This document shows, one piece after another, positions 34,923 to 44,261 of a DNA stretch of 64,000 nucleotides. A model generated the notes under the pieces. The model searched no databases. It saw nothing but the letters and a program-made list of their open reading frames with translations, and had not been told where the DNA came from. Source of the stretch: Mesorhizobium sp. B2-1-8 (lineage in GTDB: Bacteria > Pseudomonadota > Alphaproteobacteria > Rhizobiales > Rhizobiaceae); assembly GCF_006442545.2 (NCBI RefSeq), contig NZ_CP083952.1, forward strand, positions 3,155,501 through 3,219,500, in the 5' to 3' direction. Each line of letters opens with the position of its first letter. Within the stretch, counting starts at the first letter, position 1. Both the position numbers and the translations under genes were made by a program.

Positions 34923-35806
34923 TGCACGAATTCTTCCTGCCTGTAGCCCTGCAGATAGAGCAGCGCGGTTAGGTCGGCATGGTCGATCCGGACTTTTGCC
35001 TGCGCCGCGACGCTAGGCTTGGCATGGAGCGCGACACCGGTGCCGGCCAGGCGGATCATGTCGAGATCGTTGGCGCCGTCGCCGACGGCGATGGCATCGG
35101 CCGGCGTCAGGCCAAGGCGCGCACAGATTTCGAGCAGCGCCTCGGCCTTGGCGGCGCGGCCGAGGATCGGCTCGCCGACCAGCCCGGTGAAGCGTCCATC
35201 CTGGTCGAGCAGGCTGTTGGCGCGGTTTTCCTGAAAGCCAAGCATCGCAGCGATGCGCGTGGTGAACACCTCGAAGCCGCCCGAGACGAGCGCCGTCCAG
35301 GCGCCGTTGGCGCGCATGGTCTGGACCAGCGCGCGGCCGCCCGAAGCCAGCGTCAGCCGATTGGCGACGATATGCTCGACCACGGCGGCATCGAGACCCT
35401 TGAGCAATGCCACGCGCTCGCGCAGCGCCGGCTCGAAGGCGACCTCGCCATTCATCGATCGCGCGGTGATGGCGGCCACGTGATCCTTGACGCCGATCTC
35501 GTCGGCCAGTTCGTCGATGCACTCCTGGTCGATCATGGTCGAATCCATGTCGGCGAGAAGGATTTTCTTGCGGCGTGTTTCGGCCTGCTGGACGATCACG
35601 TCGATGGGCTCGACGGCCAATGCGGCACGAAGGTTTACAATCGTTTCATCAGCCTGCGCCACTGGCGGCAAGGCAAGATCGCAGGCAATCCCCTCGGCCA
35701 GCCAGATGACAGCGCTTGCGCCCACCGACCGTGAGGCCATATTCGCAAGCGACGGCGACAGAGCGCGGTCAGCGGGATGGGAAACAAGCGTGGCAATGAG
35801 CGGCAT
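34919..35806 (-). CDS. serB: Phosphoserine phosphatase
   Basis: A 295-residue HAD phosphatase, last step of serine synthesis. The ATG at 35806 gives [20 protein letters not shown], an N-terminal ACT-like domain, then the HAD nucleophile motif [13 protein letters not shown] (Asp86, Asp88), motif II in [10 protein letters not shown], and motif [17 protein letters not shown]. The start lies very close to the divergent miaA start. Confidence 0.93.
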   Translation of the reverse strand: MPLIATLVSHPADRALSPSLANMASRSVGASAVIWLAEGIACDLALPPVAQADETIVNLRAALAVEPIDVIVQQAETRRKKILLADMDSTMIDQECIDELADEIGVKDHVAAITARSMNGEVAFEPALRERVALLKGLDAAVVEHIVANRLTLASGGRALVQTMRANGAWTALVSGGFEVFTTRIAAMLGFQENRANSLLDQDGRFTGLVGEPILGRAAKAEALLEICARLGLTPADAIAVGDGANDLDMIRLAGTGVALHAKPSVAAQAKVRIDHADLTALLYLQGYRQEEFVQ

Positions 35807-35840
35807 CGAGAATTCCGGGACGGATGCGGGCAAAGGCCGC

Positions 35841-36785
35841 GTGAAGAACGCGATCCTGATAGCCGGGCCAACCGCCAGCGGCAAGTCGGCGCTGGCGCTC
35901 GAACTGGCCGAACGCACAGGCGGCGTCATCGTCAACACCGATTCCATGCAGGGCTATTCGGTTCTCGACGTTCTGACCGCCCGGCCGGAGGCGACCGAGC
36001 TCGCACGAGCGCCGCATTTTCTCTACGGGCATGTGCATCCCAGCTCCGCCTACTCGACCGGTGCCTGGCTGCGCGACGTGATGAAACTCATCGATGACGG
36101 CACGTTCTTCGAACGGCCTGACGGAGCGCTCTCGCGGCGGCCAATCTTCGTCGGCGGCACAGGCCTTTATTTTCGCGCGCTGGCCGAGGGTATTTCGGAA
36201 ATGCCCGACATTCCGCAGCGAATCCGCGACCGCTGGCGCTGTGAGTTGAAGGAGCACGGCGCGGTCAAATTGCATGGCATCCTGCTGCGCGAGGATTTGA
36301 AAGCCGCCATGCAGTTGAAGCCGACCGACAGCCAGCGCATCGTGCGGGCGCTCGAGGTGCTCGACGCGTCCGGCCGGTCGATCCTCGAATGGCAGGCCGA
36401 GCGCGGCCGGCCGCTGATCGACAGGCAGAGCGCGCAGTTCCTGGTCATCGAGCCGGATCGGGCGGCGCTGGTCGACCGCATCGAAAGACGTTTCGACCGG
36501 ATGCTGCACAAGGGCGCGCTGGAGGAAGTCAAGCAGCTTGCGGCCCTTCATCTGGATCCAGACCTGCCGGCGATGAAGGCGATCGGGGTTCGCGAGCTGC
36601 AGGCCGCAATGGCAGGGCAATCGAGCTTTCCCGAGGCGATCGAGCGCGCCAAGATCGCAACCAGGCAGTATGCCAAACGGCAGGCGACCTGGTTTCGACA
36701 TCAGCTGGGGCCGGAATGGCGAAGATTGCGCCCCGATGACAATTTCGAAACCACGATCCAAACACTTGTTGCTAATGCAACTTGA
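35841..36785 (+). CDS. miaA: tRNA dimethylallyltransferase
   Basis: Adds the isopentenyl group to A37 of tRNAs reading UNN codons. The P-loop [11 protein letters not shown] lies at about residues 9-19 from the GTG at 35841, [16 protein letters not shown] follows, and [19 protein letters not shown] is the next family motif. An ATG at 35796 would add 15 residues, but it would overlap the divergent serB start; AAAGG precedes the GTG. Length 314 fits the family. GTG is favoured but not certain. Confidence 0.92.
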   Translation: MKNAILIAGPTASGKSALALELAERTGGVIVNTDSMQGYSVLDVLTARPEATELARAPHFLYGHVHPSSAYSTGAWLRDVMKLIDDGTFFERPDGALSRRPIFVGGTGLYFRALAEGISEMPDIPQRIRDRWRCELKEHGAVKLHGILLREDLKAAMQLKPTDSQRIVRALEVLDASGRSILEWQAERGRPLIDRQSAQFLVIEPDRAALVDRIERRFDRMLHKGALEEVKQLAALHLDPDLPAMKAIGVRELQAAMAGQSSFPEAIERAKIATRQYAKRQATWFRHQLGPEWRRLRPDDNFETTIQTLVANAT

Positions 36786-36890
36786 AAAGTTGGCCTTGAG
36801 GGCAAGGTTCCCGCCGAAGTTGCCGGAATTAACGCTCCGTAAGCCGGTCCATGCCATAAGGTCCTGGGGTACTTTTCCATCGGGGAGCAG

Positions 36891-37685
36891 ATGCGTTTTC
36901 ACAAGGCGGAATCCGCTTTCTTCGTCTTCATCTTCGTGATCCTGGCTGCCGGCCTGGTGACGCTGCACTCCTATGGGCTCTTGCAATCCTTCGCCCCGGA
37001 ACTCCATACGCAGTCGGGCCTGGACAAGGTCATCTACCTCAACAAGCTGTTGTTCGCGACGGGCGTGCTGCTTGCGACCGCGCTGTTTTTCGGCGTCTTC
37101 TTCATCTACCCGCTGATCCGCAAACAGGCGACGGAAGAAGGCAAACTTCGCGCCATGACGGTTTCGCTCAGCGCCCGCTCCGAAACGCTCGAGCACGCCG
37201 CCCTGACCGATGGCCTGACCGGCATGCAGAACCGACGCTATTTCGATGACGCGCTGAAGGAATATCTCGAGGAGTTCCGCCGCATCGAAAAGCCGGTCGG
37301 GCTGATGATCCTCGATCTCGACCATTTCAAGCAGGTCAACGACACGCATGGCCACGATGTCGGCGACGAGGTGCTCAGGGCGGTCGCCAGTTGCCTCAAG
37401 GACATGACACGCTATCACGACGTCGTGGCGCGCCTGGGCGGTGAGGAGTTCGCCGTTGTCACGCCCAATATGGAGGCGGACCTTCTGGCCAAATTCGCCG
37501 AGCGCATCCGCAAGGCGATCGCCAACATGTCGATCCTCTCCGGCAACAATGTCCGGCTCAAGATCACGACCAGCGTCGGGCTTGCCGTCTGGGACCGCAA
37601 GGAAACGGCGGAGGAGTTCTATCGCCGCGCCGACCGCCAGCTCTACGAAGCCAAGAGGCAAGGCCGCAATCGCGTCTGCGCCTGA
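36891..37685 (+). CDS. Membrane-anchored diguanylate cyclase
   Basis: A 264-residue GGDEF protein. Two membrane segments (about 8-30 and 52-75) bracket a small periplasmic loop; a linker helix leads to the GGDEF domain. The active-site signature is GGEEF at 183-187 and the metal Asp is in LDLDHFKQVND at about 141-151. An intact RxxD inhibitory site, RYHD, is at 174-177, five residues before the signature, so product inhibition by c-di-GMP is expected. No EAL domain. It makes c-di-GMP in response to an unknown envelope signal. Confidence 0.92.
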   Translation: MRFHKAESAFFVFIFVILAAGLVTLHSYGLLQSFAPELHTQSGLDKVIYLNKLLFATGVLLATALFFGVFFIYPLIRKQATEEGKLRAMTVSLSARSETLEHAALTDGLTGMQNRRYFDDALKEYLEEFRRIEKPVGLMILDLDHFKQVNDTHGHDVGDEVLRAVASCLKDMTRYHDVVARLGGEEFAVVTPNMEADLLAKFAERIRKAIANMSILSGNNVRLKITTSVGLAVWDRKETAEEFYRRADRQLYEAKRQGRNRVCA

Positions 37686-37827
37686 AATCCCGTCACTAAA
37701 TTCGTGATGCTGGCCGCTTGATGCCGACTTCTGCGCTTCCGGTGCTCACGGACCAAACGTCCGCTCCGCTCCGGTTCTCGAAGTCGACACCAATCGACTC
37801 AGCCTGACGAATTTCCTGACGGGATTT
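37685..37827. repeat. 143-bp palindromic element with 21-bp terminal inverted repeats
   Basis: Left end AAATCCCGTCA-CT-AAATTCGT (37685-37705) and right end ACGAATTT-CC-TGACGGGATTT (37807-37827) match as inverted repeats at 19 of 21 positions. The interior is also partly self-complementary: GACTTC...CGGAC faces GTCCG...GAAGTC. It starts on the last base of the cyclase stop codon. It resembles a RIME/MITE-like rhizobial intergenic element and could fold into one long hairpin. No gene lies in 37686-37886. Confidence 0.75.
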
Positions 37828-37886
37828 ACCCAAGCTGTCCAGCGAAGCAGAACCACGGAAATTTGACGCGAAAGCAGGGGTTAAGC

Positions 37887-39737
37887 TCAATCGTTCTGCG
37901 GGCGCAGGCCGAAGGTGGCGGGTTTGAGGCCGTAGCGCGTGTCGAAATCTTCGTCCGACTGCACGCGCGCCGCCGCTGGCGCTTTACGATAGTCGGGGTC
38001 GCCGGCCTGCCGGCCGGAATCGACCACCTCGGCGAAGGCCATCGCCTGGCTCTGCGGTTTCGGCACGTTGCGCAGCCGCTCGACGATCGCCACCAGATCG
38101 ACCTCGCCGGCTTTAGACGTCATTTCTTCGTCGCGCTTGGCCGTGCCGGGAAGCAGGTGAGCGGGCAGTCTTTCGAATTTCAGCCGCATGGTCGTCGCCA
38201 CGCCTTCGCCGAAGGCGATTGCTTCGCGCTGGCCCATGGAGGACAGGAACGCGAGCGTGGAGGCGGACGAATCGGCTATTGCCGAGCGGATGATCGCCTG
38301 GTCCTGCTCGTTGGCGAGCCGCATGGCGAAGAAGGTCGAGCATTGCGACAGGATGGTCGGGTCGAGCTCGCCAGGGCGCTGGGTGACGACGCCGAGATAG
38401 CAGCCATATTTGCGGCCTTCCTTGGCGATGCGCGACAGCGCATGCCGGGTCGGCGCGAAGCCGAGACGAGCATCGGCCGGCATGTAGCGGTGCGCTTCCT
38501 CGCATAAAAACAGGAGTTGCAGCTTGCCTTCGCTCCACAAGGCAAGGTCGAAGGCTAGGCGCGCCAGCACCGAACAGACGGAATTGACCACTTCCGAAGG
38601 CATCCCGGCCATCTCGAAGCAGGTTACCGGTCGGCCATGATGCGGCACGCGGAAGATGTTGCCGATCGTCTCGTGGATGGTGTCCTCGATGAGGCGCGAA
38701 TTGAACATGAAGCGGTAGCGCGGATCGGCAGCCGCGGATTCGATGCGCGTCTTCAACGATTTGAGCGTCGGGCGATCGTTCTTGCTTTCGAGCAAGCCCA
38801 TGCGCTCGTCGATCTGCTTGAGCAGGTCGGCGATGCGATAAGGCACCGGGGTATCGGCGGTCAGCGCATCGCTGCCGCGCCTGAGGTAGGCGCCGGAATT
38901 GGGGTTGCGATAGAGGTTTTTGGCCATCGGAACGAGGTCGCGAAGAGCGTCGATCTCTTCCGGCACCGTTTCGCGTCCGCGAAACAGCACCTCGGCGAAT
39001 TCCTCCAGCGTGAACATCCAGAACGGCAGGTCGAGTGTCTTGGAATCGACCCTGACGCAATATTCGGGTAGCGAGGCCGCGAATTCGTTGTGCGGATCGA
39101 GGATCAGGATGCGCAGGTCGGGTCGCGCCGCGATCGACTTGCGCAGCAGCAGCGACACGGCGGTCGACTTGCCGACGCCGGTCGTGCCGACAATGGCGAA
39201 ATGGCGCGCCAGCGTATCGTCGATCGCGATGTTGGCGGCGATGGCCTCGTCTTGCGCCAGCGAGCCGATGGTAAGGGAATGGCGGCCGGCCAGGTCATAG
39301 ACTGCCTGCAGGTCGCGGGTGCGGATGCGGTGCGCGACGGCGCCGATATGCGGATAGCTCGTGATGCCGCGGTCAAAGATCGGCTTGGCGCCGGGCTCGG
39401 CGCCGTCGCGCACTTCGCCGATCAGCTCGATGCTGACCTCGATGGCGTTCTGGCCCTCATTGCTCCAGGCGCGATCCGACTTGCCGATCGCATAGACCAG
39501 GCCAACGGTGCGCGTGGTGCCCAGATTGATGGAGATCATCTTGCCGACCGTCCACAGGCCGGTGACCGCGCCGTCGACATCCTCGGCATAGGCGCTGATG
39601 GTGGCGCGCGCGCCGTCGCATTGCACGACGTTGCCCAGGATGCGCCGAACGTTCTGCTCTGCGTTGCGGCGCTCCTGCGATGTCGGTTCTCCGACGGAAG
39701 CCTCGCGTTCGACATACATGGACAGGCCAATCCCCAT
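37887..39737 (-). CDS. HerA/DUF87-type ATPase
   Basis: A 616-residue P-loop ATPase of the HerA-FtsK superfamily. An N-terminal beta-barrel-like domain (about 50-110) is followed by Walker A GTTGVGKST at 184-192 and Walker B in LLFLCEEAHRYMPAD at about 430, with GVVTQRPGELDPTILSQCSTFFAMRL as the sensor region. HerA pumps DNA in end resection with NurA in archaea; bacterial members also appear in defence (for example with SIR2 or DUF4297). No nuclease or defence partner is adjacent here. The start may be the second Met, seven residues in. Confidence 0.83.
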   Translation of the reverse strand: MGIGLSMYVEREASVGEPTSQERRNAEQNVRRILGNVVQCDGARATISAYAEDVDGAVTGLWTVGKMISINLGTTRTVGLVYAIGKSDRAWSNEGQNAIEVSIELIGEVRDGAEPGAKPIFDRGITSYPHIGAVAHRIRTRDLQAVYDLAGRHSLTIGSLAQDEAIAANIAIDDTLARHFAIVGTTGVGKSTAVSLLLRKSIAARPDLRILILDPHNEFAASLPEYCVRVDSKTLDLPFWMFTLEEFAEVLFRGRETVPEEIDALRDLVPMAKNLYRNPNSGAYLRRGSDALTADTPVPYRIADLLKQIDERMGLLESKNDRPTLKSLKTRIESAAADPRYRFMFNSRLIEDTIHETIGNIFRVPHHGRPVTCFEMAGMPSEVVNSVCSVLARLAFDLALWSEGKLQLLFLCEEAHRYMPADARLGFAPTRHALSRIAKEGRKYGCYLGVVTQRPGELDPTILSQCSTFFAMRLANEQDQAIIRSAIADSSASTLAFLSSMGQREAIAFGEGVATTMRLKFERLPAHLLPGTAKRDEEMTSKAGEVDLVAIVERLRNVPKPQSQAMAFAEVVDSGRQAGDPDYRKAPAAARVQSDEDFDTRYGLKPATFGLRPQND

Positions 39738-39857
39738 TTCCCTGGAGACCGGACCCTACAGGATCGGGGTTAAGGTCGGATGAGGTCGGATGGTGTAGAG
39801 AGGATTAAGGTCCGGGTGAAAATTATCGTGAGATGGCTCTTCACTCGAGTTCCCTAT

Positions 39858-39891
39858 TTCGCTATAATGGACGAATGGATGATATAGCGAA
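39858..39891. promoter_or_regulatory. Promoter and likely auto-operator of the XRE-cupin regulator
   Basis: TTCGCTATA (39858-39866) and TATAGCGAA (39883-39891) form a perfect nine-base inverted repeat spanning the start codon. TATAAT (39863-39868) with TTCACT (39840-39845) at 17 bp gives a promoter whose start would fall at or near the ATG (39875), implying a leaderless or very short-leader mRNA. Regulator bound to the repeat would cover both -10 and start. Confidence 0.65.
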
Positions 39892-40438
39892 CGATATTTC
39901 CTCGACCATCGGCAGGCGCATTCACGCCGAGAGGATCATGCGGGATTGGTCGCTGGCCGAACTCGCCGAGAGGTCCGGCGTTTCCAAGGCGATGCTGAGC
40001 ACGATCGAGCGCGGCATGACCAGCCCGACCGCCGCGCTTCTGGTGCGCATCGCGGCGGCCTTCGGCATGACGCTCTCGACCCTCATCGCGCGCGCGGAAT
40101 TGCAAGGCGGCGGGCTGCTGCGCACGGCCGACCAGCCGGTGTGGCGCGACCCCGATACGGGCTATGTCAGGCGGCATCTGTCGCCGGCCTGCGACATGCC
40201 GCTCGAACTGATCAAGGTCCATCTGCCGGCAGGCGCGAAAGTCAGCTTGCCGGCGGCTTCCTACGCCTTCATCAAGCAACAGATCTGGCTGATTTCGGGA
40301 AAACTCGAATTCACCGAGGGGGATCAGGTGCACAGGCTCGAGCCCGGCGACTGCCTGGCACTTGGGGCGCCGTCGGATTGCACCTTCCATGCGCTGGAGC
40401 CGGGCGCCGACTATCTCGTCGCGCTGGTCAGGGGCTGA
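39875..40438 (+). CDS. XRE-family regulator with cupin domain
   Basis: A 187-residue regulator. Residues about 12-65 are the helix-turn-helix (IGRRIHAERIMRDWSLAELAERSGVSKAMLSTIERGMTSPTAALLVRIAAAF). Residues about 110-185 are a cupin barrel (LELIKVHLPAGAKVSLPA, LEPGDCLALGAPSDCTFHALEPG) that binds a small ligand. The family controls amino-acid or polyamine metabolism, or efflux. The ATG at 39875 is chosen because the promoter lies within the longer frame. Downstream, 4 bp away, a small gene of unknown function is probably co-transcribed. Confidence 0.87.
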   Translation: MDDIANDISSTIGRRIHAERIMRDWSLAELAERSGVSKAMLSTIERGMTSPTAALLVRIAAAFGMTLSTLIARAELQGGGLLRTADQPVWRDPDTGYVRRHLSPACDMPLELIKVHLPAGAKVSLPAASYAFIKQQIWLISGKLEFTEGDQVHRLEPGDCLALGAPSDCTFHALEPGADYLVALVRG

Positions 40439-40442
40439 CATC

Positions 40443-40751
40443 ATGGCAAGACGGCCAAAGCGCTCCCACAATGGGGGGCCGCCTCTTGACGACTACAAGG
40501 GACCGCCATGGGGCAAGGGCGATCCTTACATCTTCCTGGCCTGGCAGGCGGCGCACGCCAAGGCGTGGAAGGCGCCGAGCCGCGAGGTGATGCTGATGCG
40601 CATGGACAAGGCTGAACGGCTGGGCCTGACCTATGAGGAATACACGCTCGAGATCCTCGAGCGCGGTCGGCATCTCAGGGAAGAGGACACCGAACGCATC
40701 AGCGCCATCAAGGCCGCGCGCAAGCGGCGTCGTGTGCGCCATCTCGATTGA
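40443..40751 (+). CDS. Hypothetical basic protein
   Basis: A 102-residue protein: MARRPKRSHNGGPPLDDYKG at the start, then a Trp/Ala-rich helix (YIFLAWQAAHAKAWKAPSREV), then a charged helical tail ending RKRRRVRHLD. No signal peptide or membrane segment. The SHNGGPPLDD opening is a recurrent feature of small rhizobial proteins, from general familiarity. It lies 4 bp after the XRE-cupin gene and 43 bp before a GNAT gene on the same strand. Function unknown. Confidence 0.65.
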   Translation: MARRPKRSHNGGPPLDDYKGPPWGKGDPYIFLAWQAAHAKAWKAPSREVMLMRMDKAERLGLTYEEYTLEILERGRHLREEDTERISAIKAARKRRRVRHLD

Positions 40752-40794
40752 CCCAGCGCTGTCGATCCCATCAATCGTTTCCAGAGGACCAGAT

Positions 40795-41325
40795 ATGAAT
40801 GCCATAGAAATCGGGCCGTTGACCGCCAGCCAGGAAACACTCGCACTGCTGACGGATCTGCTGGTCGAAACGGTTGCCGCCGGCGGATCGGTCAGCTTCA
40901 TGCATCCGCTGGCGCCGGAGGCGGCAAGGGCATTCTGGGAGACGTCGCTGGCCGCGGCGGCGCGAGGGCAAAGAGTGGTGCTTGGGGCATGGGACGGCGG
41001 GGCTCTGGTCGGCACCGTCACCTTGCTGCTCGACTGCCCGCCCAACCAGCCGCATCGGGCCGAGATCGCCAAGCTGATGACATCGGTCGAGCAGCGGGGC
41101 AGGGGTGTCGGGACACGCCTGATGCGGGCCGCCGAACGCCTTGCGGTGGAGAAGGGGCGCACGCTGCTGGTTCTGGATACGGCGACGGAGGAGGGTGCTT
41201 CAGGACTTTATGAGAAGCTCGGCTTCACCCTGGCCGGCGAGGTACCGGATTATGCGCTGAAGCCGCATGGCGGGCTGACGGGCACACTGATCTACTGGAA
41301 GCGTATCGGCACAGCGTCGCGGTAG
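40795..41325 (+). CDS. GNAT family acetyltransferase
   Basis: A 176-residue N-acetyltransferase. The acetyl-CoA pyrophosphate loop is at about 100-112: VEQRGRGVGTRLMRAAERLA (the Q/R-x-x-G-x-G/A pattern). The later motif TEEGASGLYEKLGFTLAGEVPDYAL is typical of drug or amino-acid acetyltransferases. Substrate unknown. It may share a transcript with the XRE-cupin gene and the small basic protein gene, hinting at ligand-induced detoxification. Confidence 0.86.
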   Translation: MNAIEIGPLTASQETLALLTDLLVETVAAGGSVSFMHPLAPEAARAFWETSLAAAARGQRVVLGAWDGGALVGTVTLLLDCPPNQPHRAEIAKLMTSVEQRGRGVGTRLMRAAERLAVEKGRTLLVLDTATEEGASGLYEKLGFTLAGEVPDYALKPHGGLTGTLIYWKRIGTASR

Positions 41326-41331
41326 CGCCGG

Positions 41332-42219
41332 TCAGGTCCGGGCCTTTCCGGCAAGGCGCTTTATCAGCCAGTGGCGGAAATCCTGCTCGGCGCTGGTCAG
41401 GTGCGCGGTCGACGGCCTGGTCAGAAAATGCCCCGACGTGCTGGGGAGCTCAAAATCGGAAAGCGGGACCAGCGCCCCACTGTCGAGCGCCGCGTCGATC
41501 AACGGGCGCGACCCCAGAAGCACGCCGGCACCGGCGCTCGCCGCCTCCATCGCGGCGACGAAACTGTCGAAGCGATGAGACCGCTGGGGATGGCCGGCCA
41601 ATCCGGCCGCCGCGAACCATTCCGACCACATCTCGCGCGCGCCGGCCACGAGAAGCAGCGGCAGCGATGTCCAGTCGGCGGCCTTGGCCAAAGCCGGACT
41701 TGCTACCGGTACAAGCCGCTCGGCGGTCAGCCTCTCGGCCTCGCGTCCAGGAAAGGATCCATTGCCGAAACGAATGTCGAGCGCCGAGCCCGGCAGATCG
41801 TAGTCGGTCGGGCGGTGGATCGTCACCAGATCGAGCTGGACGCGCGGCAGCGCCTCGGCGAGATCGGGCAGCGCCGGAACCAATGCCAGCAAGGCAAACG
41901 AGATCGGCGCCCGAATCTGGACGGTCCGCACGGCGCGCGGTTCGAACAATTCCGTGGTGCTGCTGCCAATGGTGGCGAAGGCCGACTGGATGTGCGGCAG
42001 GTAGGCGGCGCCCTCGGGCGACAGCGCGACCCCACGCGCCAGCCGCGAGAACAGCCGCGTCTTCAGCCGTTCCTCGAGCAGCCGGATATGCTGGCTGACG
42101 GCCGCCTGGGTCAGGCCGAGTTCGGCAGCCGCCGCGGTGAAATTCGACAGCCGTGCCGCGGCCTCGAAACTGCGCAGCCAGTCGAGTGGAGGCAGCGTGG
42201 GGATAAATCTCCGAGCCAT
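41332..42219 (-). CDS. LysR-type transcriptional regulator
   Basis: A 295-residue LTTR. The HTH is at about 12-65: [46 protein letters not shown]. It is of the GcvA-like subgroup, with the effector domain over residues 95-290. It is divergent from tmpA, with an AT-rich LTTR-like palindrome between, so it probably activates tmpAB in response to a phosphonate or its product. Confidence 0.88.
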   Translation of the reverse strand: MARRFIPTLPPLDWLRSFEAAARLSNFTAAAAELGLTQAAVSQHIRLLEERLKTRLFSRLARGVALSPEGAAYLPHIQSAFATIGSSTTELFEPRAVRTVQIRAPISFALLALVPALPDLAEALPRVQLDLVTIHRPTDYDLPGSALDIRFGNGSFPGREAERLTAERLVPVASPALAKAADWTSLPLLLVAGAREMWSEWFAAAGLAGHPQRSHRFDSFVAAMEAASAGAGVLLGSRPLIDAALDSGALVPLSDFELPSTSGHFLTRPSTAHLTSAEQDFRHWLIKRLAGKART

Positions 42220-42249
42220 TACGAGAATTCGGCCTTTGGCTAAAAAATG

Positions 42250-42263
42250 ATAATTTGAGTTAT
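42250..42263. promoter_or_regulatory. Possible LysR box upstream of tmpA
   Basis: ATAATTTGAGTTAT has four-base arms (ATAA/TTAT) and contains the T-N11-A pattern of LTTR sites, 31 bp from the LysR start. It is short, so support comes mainly from position. Confidence 0.4.
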
Positions 42264-42338
42264 GCCTGCGGTGCGCTCAACATGCAATCGAAGCCCAGGA
42301 TCTGGCCATGGGCGGATAGACACGGGAACCTGATCTCC

Positions 42339-43490
42339 ATGTTGACCCACGCGCTGATCGGCGACGAAGGCAGAACAATCGAACTTGGCTGGCAGGATGG
42401 AAGGCGCACCCGCTTTCACGCCATCTGGCTGCGCGACAATGCGCTCGACGACAAGACGCGCAGCGCCGGCAATGGCCAGCGCTTGGTCACCATCCTCGAC
42501 ATTCCGGCCGGTACGAGAATTGGCGCTGCTTCGATCAAGGCCGAAGCGCTGGAGATCAGCTTCGAACCGGAGGGAAAAACGGTCAGCTTTCCCGCCCAAT
42601 GGCTTGATGCAAACGCCTATGATCGCGACGAGACACGCCAGCCCGGTTGGACAGGCGATGTCATCCAGCGCTGGACCAAGGCGACGATGCAGAACTCGCT
42701 GCCGCGCGCCAGTTATCCGGCGGCCTTCCACGGCCGCGGTGTCCTGCGCGAATGGCTTTCGGCGGTGAGGACTTACGGCTTTGCGGTGATGGACGGGCTG
42801 CCGGCCGAATCCGGGGCGCTGTGCAAGGTATCCGACCTGTTCGGCTATATCAGGGAGACCAATTACGGCCGCTGGTTCGAAGTGCGCGCCGAGGTCAACC
42901 CGAACAACCTCGCCTACACCAATCTCGGCCTGCAGGCGCATACCGACAATCCCTATCGCGATCCGGTGCCGACGCTGCAGATCCTGTTCTGCATCGAGAA
43001 CACGGTGAAGGGCGGTGAATCCAGCGTCGTTGACGGCTTTGCCGTGGCGGCCGCCCTACAGGCGGAAAACCCCGACGGTTTTCGGCTGTTGAGCTCCCAT
43101 GCGGCGCGGTTCGAATATGCGGGGTCGTCCGGTGTGCGGCTGCAGTCCAAACGGCCGATGATCGAGCTCGGACCCGATGGCGAATTGATCTGCATCCGCT
43201 TCAACAACCGCTCGCTGGCGCCGACCGTCGATGTGCCGTTCGCCGACATGGATCGCTACTATGGCGCCTACCGCCGCTTCGCCGAACTGATCGAGGATCC
43301 GTCCTTCGAAGTCACCTTCAAGCTCGAGCCCGGCCAGGCCTTCATCGTCGACAACACCCGCGTCATGCATGCGCGCAAGGCGTTTTCCGGCACCGGCAAG
43401 CGCTGGCTGCAGGGATGCTACGCAGACAAGGACGGCCTGCTGTCGACGCTCGCCGCGATCGAACACGGCTTCAAGGAGGCCGCGGAATGA
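42339..43490 (+). CDS. tmpA: 2-(Trimethylamino)ethylphosphonate dioxygenase (TmpA-like)
   Basis: A Fe(II)/2-oxoglutarate oxygenase of the gamma-butyrobetaine hydroxylase group, 383 residues from the ATG at 42339; an ATG at 42282 is possible. The iron triad is His201, Asp203 ([11 protein letters not shown]) and His344 (RVMHARKAF), almost the numbering of human BBOX1 (202, 204, 347). The BBOX1 zinc cysteines after WLRDN are absent ([13 protein letters not shown]). The next gene is a PhnZ-like HD oxygenase, and that pairing defines TmpA/TmpB. TmpA hydroxylates 2-(trimethylamino)ethylphosphonate at C1. Gamma-butyrobetaine hydroxylase for carnitine synthesis is the alternative; the neighbour argues against it. 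Confidence 0.85.
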   Translation: MLTHALIGDEGRTIELGWQDGRRTRFHAIWLRDNALDDKTRSAGNGQRLVTILDIPAGTRIGAASIKAEALEISFEPEGKTVSFPAQWLDANAYDRDETRQPGWTGDVIQRWTKATMQNSLPRASYPAAFHGRGVLREWLSAVRTYGFAVMDGLPAESGALCKVSDLFGYIRETNYGRWFEVRAEVNPNNLAYTNLGLQAHTDNPYRDPVPTLQILFCIENTVKGGESSVVDGFAVAAALQAENPDGFRLLSSHAARFEYAGSSGVRLQSKRPMIELGPDGELICIRFNNRSLAPTVDVPFADMDRYYGAYRRFAELIEDPSFEVTFKLEPGQAFIVDNTRVMHARKAFSGTGKRWLQGCYADKDGLLSTLAAIEHGFKEAAE

Positions 43491-44071
43491 GCGGCCAGGA
43501 TCTGAACGCGGACACCATCGTCGAATTCATCGCCGACATTTTTGAGCGCAGGGGTGCCGAATCCTATCTCGGCGAGCCGGTGACGATGTCCGAGCACATG
43601 CTGCAAGGAGCTTGGCTGGCGGAACAGGACGGAGCGCCCGAGGTGCTGGTGGCCGCCGCGCTGCTGCACGACATCGGCCACTACACCAGCGAGTTCGGCA
43701 CCTATTCCCCCGACGATGTCGAGGACAAGCACCATGACGAGGCCGGCGGCGAGGTGCTGGCGCCGTTCTTCCCGCCGGTCATCGTCGAATGCGTCCGGCT
43801 GCATGTCGCCGCCAAACGCTATCTCTGCGCCACGGACCCGACCTATTTCTCCAGGCTGTCGCCGGCTTCGGTTCACACCTTGTCGCTGCAGGGCGGACCG
43901 ATGAGTGCCGACGAGGTCGCCGCGTTCCGCAAGAACCCGTTCCACGAGGAAGCGGTGCGGGTTCGCATCTGGGACGAGGGCGGCAAGGTTGCAAATATGC
44001 GGACGCGGGCGTTCCGCGACTATGTGCCGTTGCTGCAGCGCGTCGTGCACGACTTCGCCAATCGCGCCTGA
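43487..44071 (+). CDS. tmpB: HD-domain mixed-valent di-iron oxygenase (TmpB/PhnZ-like)
   Basis: A 194-residue HD protein coupled to tmpA by ATGA. The PhnZ landmarks are all present: Tyr27 and Glu30 in [14 protein letters not shown], His37, the HD pair His61-Asp62 (LLHDIGHY), His83, His106 in [10 protein letters not shown] with Lys110, and Asp163 in RIWDEGGKV. TmpB cleaves the C-P bond of the TmpA product, (R)-1-hydroxy-2-(trimethylamino)ethylphosphonate, to give glycine betaine and phosphate. These genes are often annotated only as HD-domain phosphohydrolases. Substrate is inferred from pairing. Confidence 0.83.
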   Translation: MSGQDLNADTIVEFIADIFERRGAESYLGEPVTMSEHMLQGAWLAEQDGAPEVLVAAALLHDIGHYTSEFGTYSPDDVEDKHHDEAGGEVLAPFFPPVIVECVRLHVAAKRYLCATDPTYFSRLSPASVHTLSLQGGPMSADEVAAFRKNPFHEEAVRVRIWDEGGKVANMRTRAFRDYVPLLQRVVHDFANRA

Positions 44072-44261
44072 CGCGACCAATCACCGCGAGACAGCCATGT
44101 GTTTCTCCTTCGATGGCGAAAGCGCGGTGGCCGCACACCGGCCGGAGACCTGCGGCGAGCGTTTGGCTGCCGCAAGTGCTCTCGCCCCGGTTGTCGATCA
44201 TCCGAGCGGCGGGCTCAGCCCTCCCGCCGCCGCGGTTTCGTTCAAACCCCTCGAGGCAGGA

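Noticed and set aside
42339..43490. Gamma-butyrobetaine hydroxylase of carnitine synthesis
   Set aside because: The iron triad fits, but the zinc cysteines are absent and the coupled HD oxygenase points to the phosphonate pathway.
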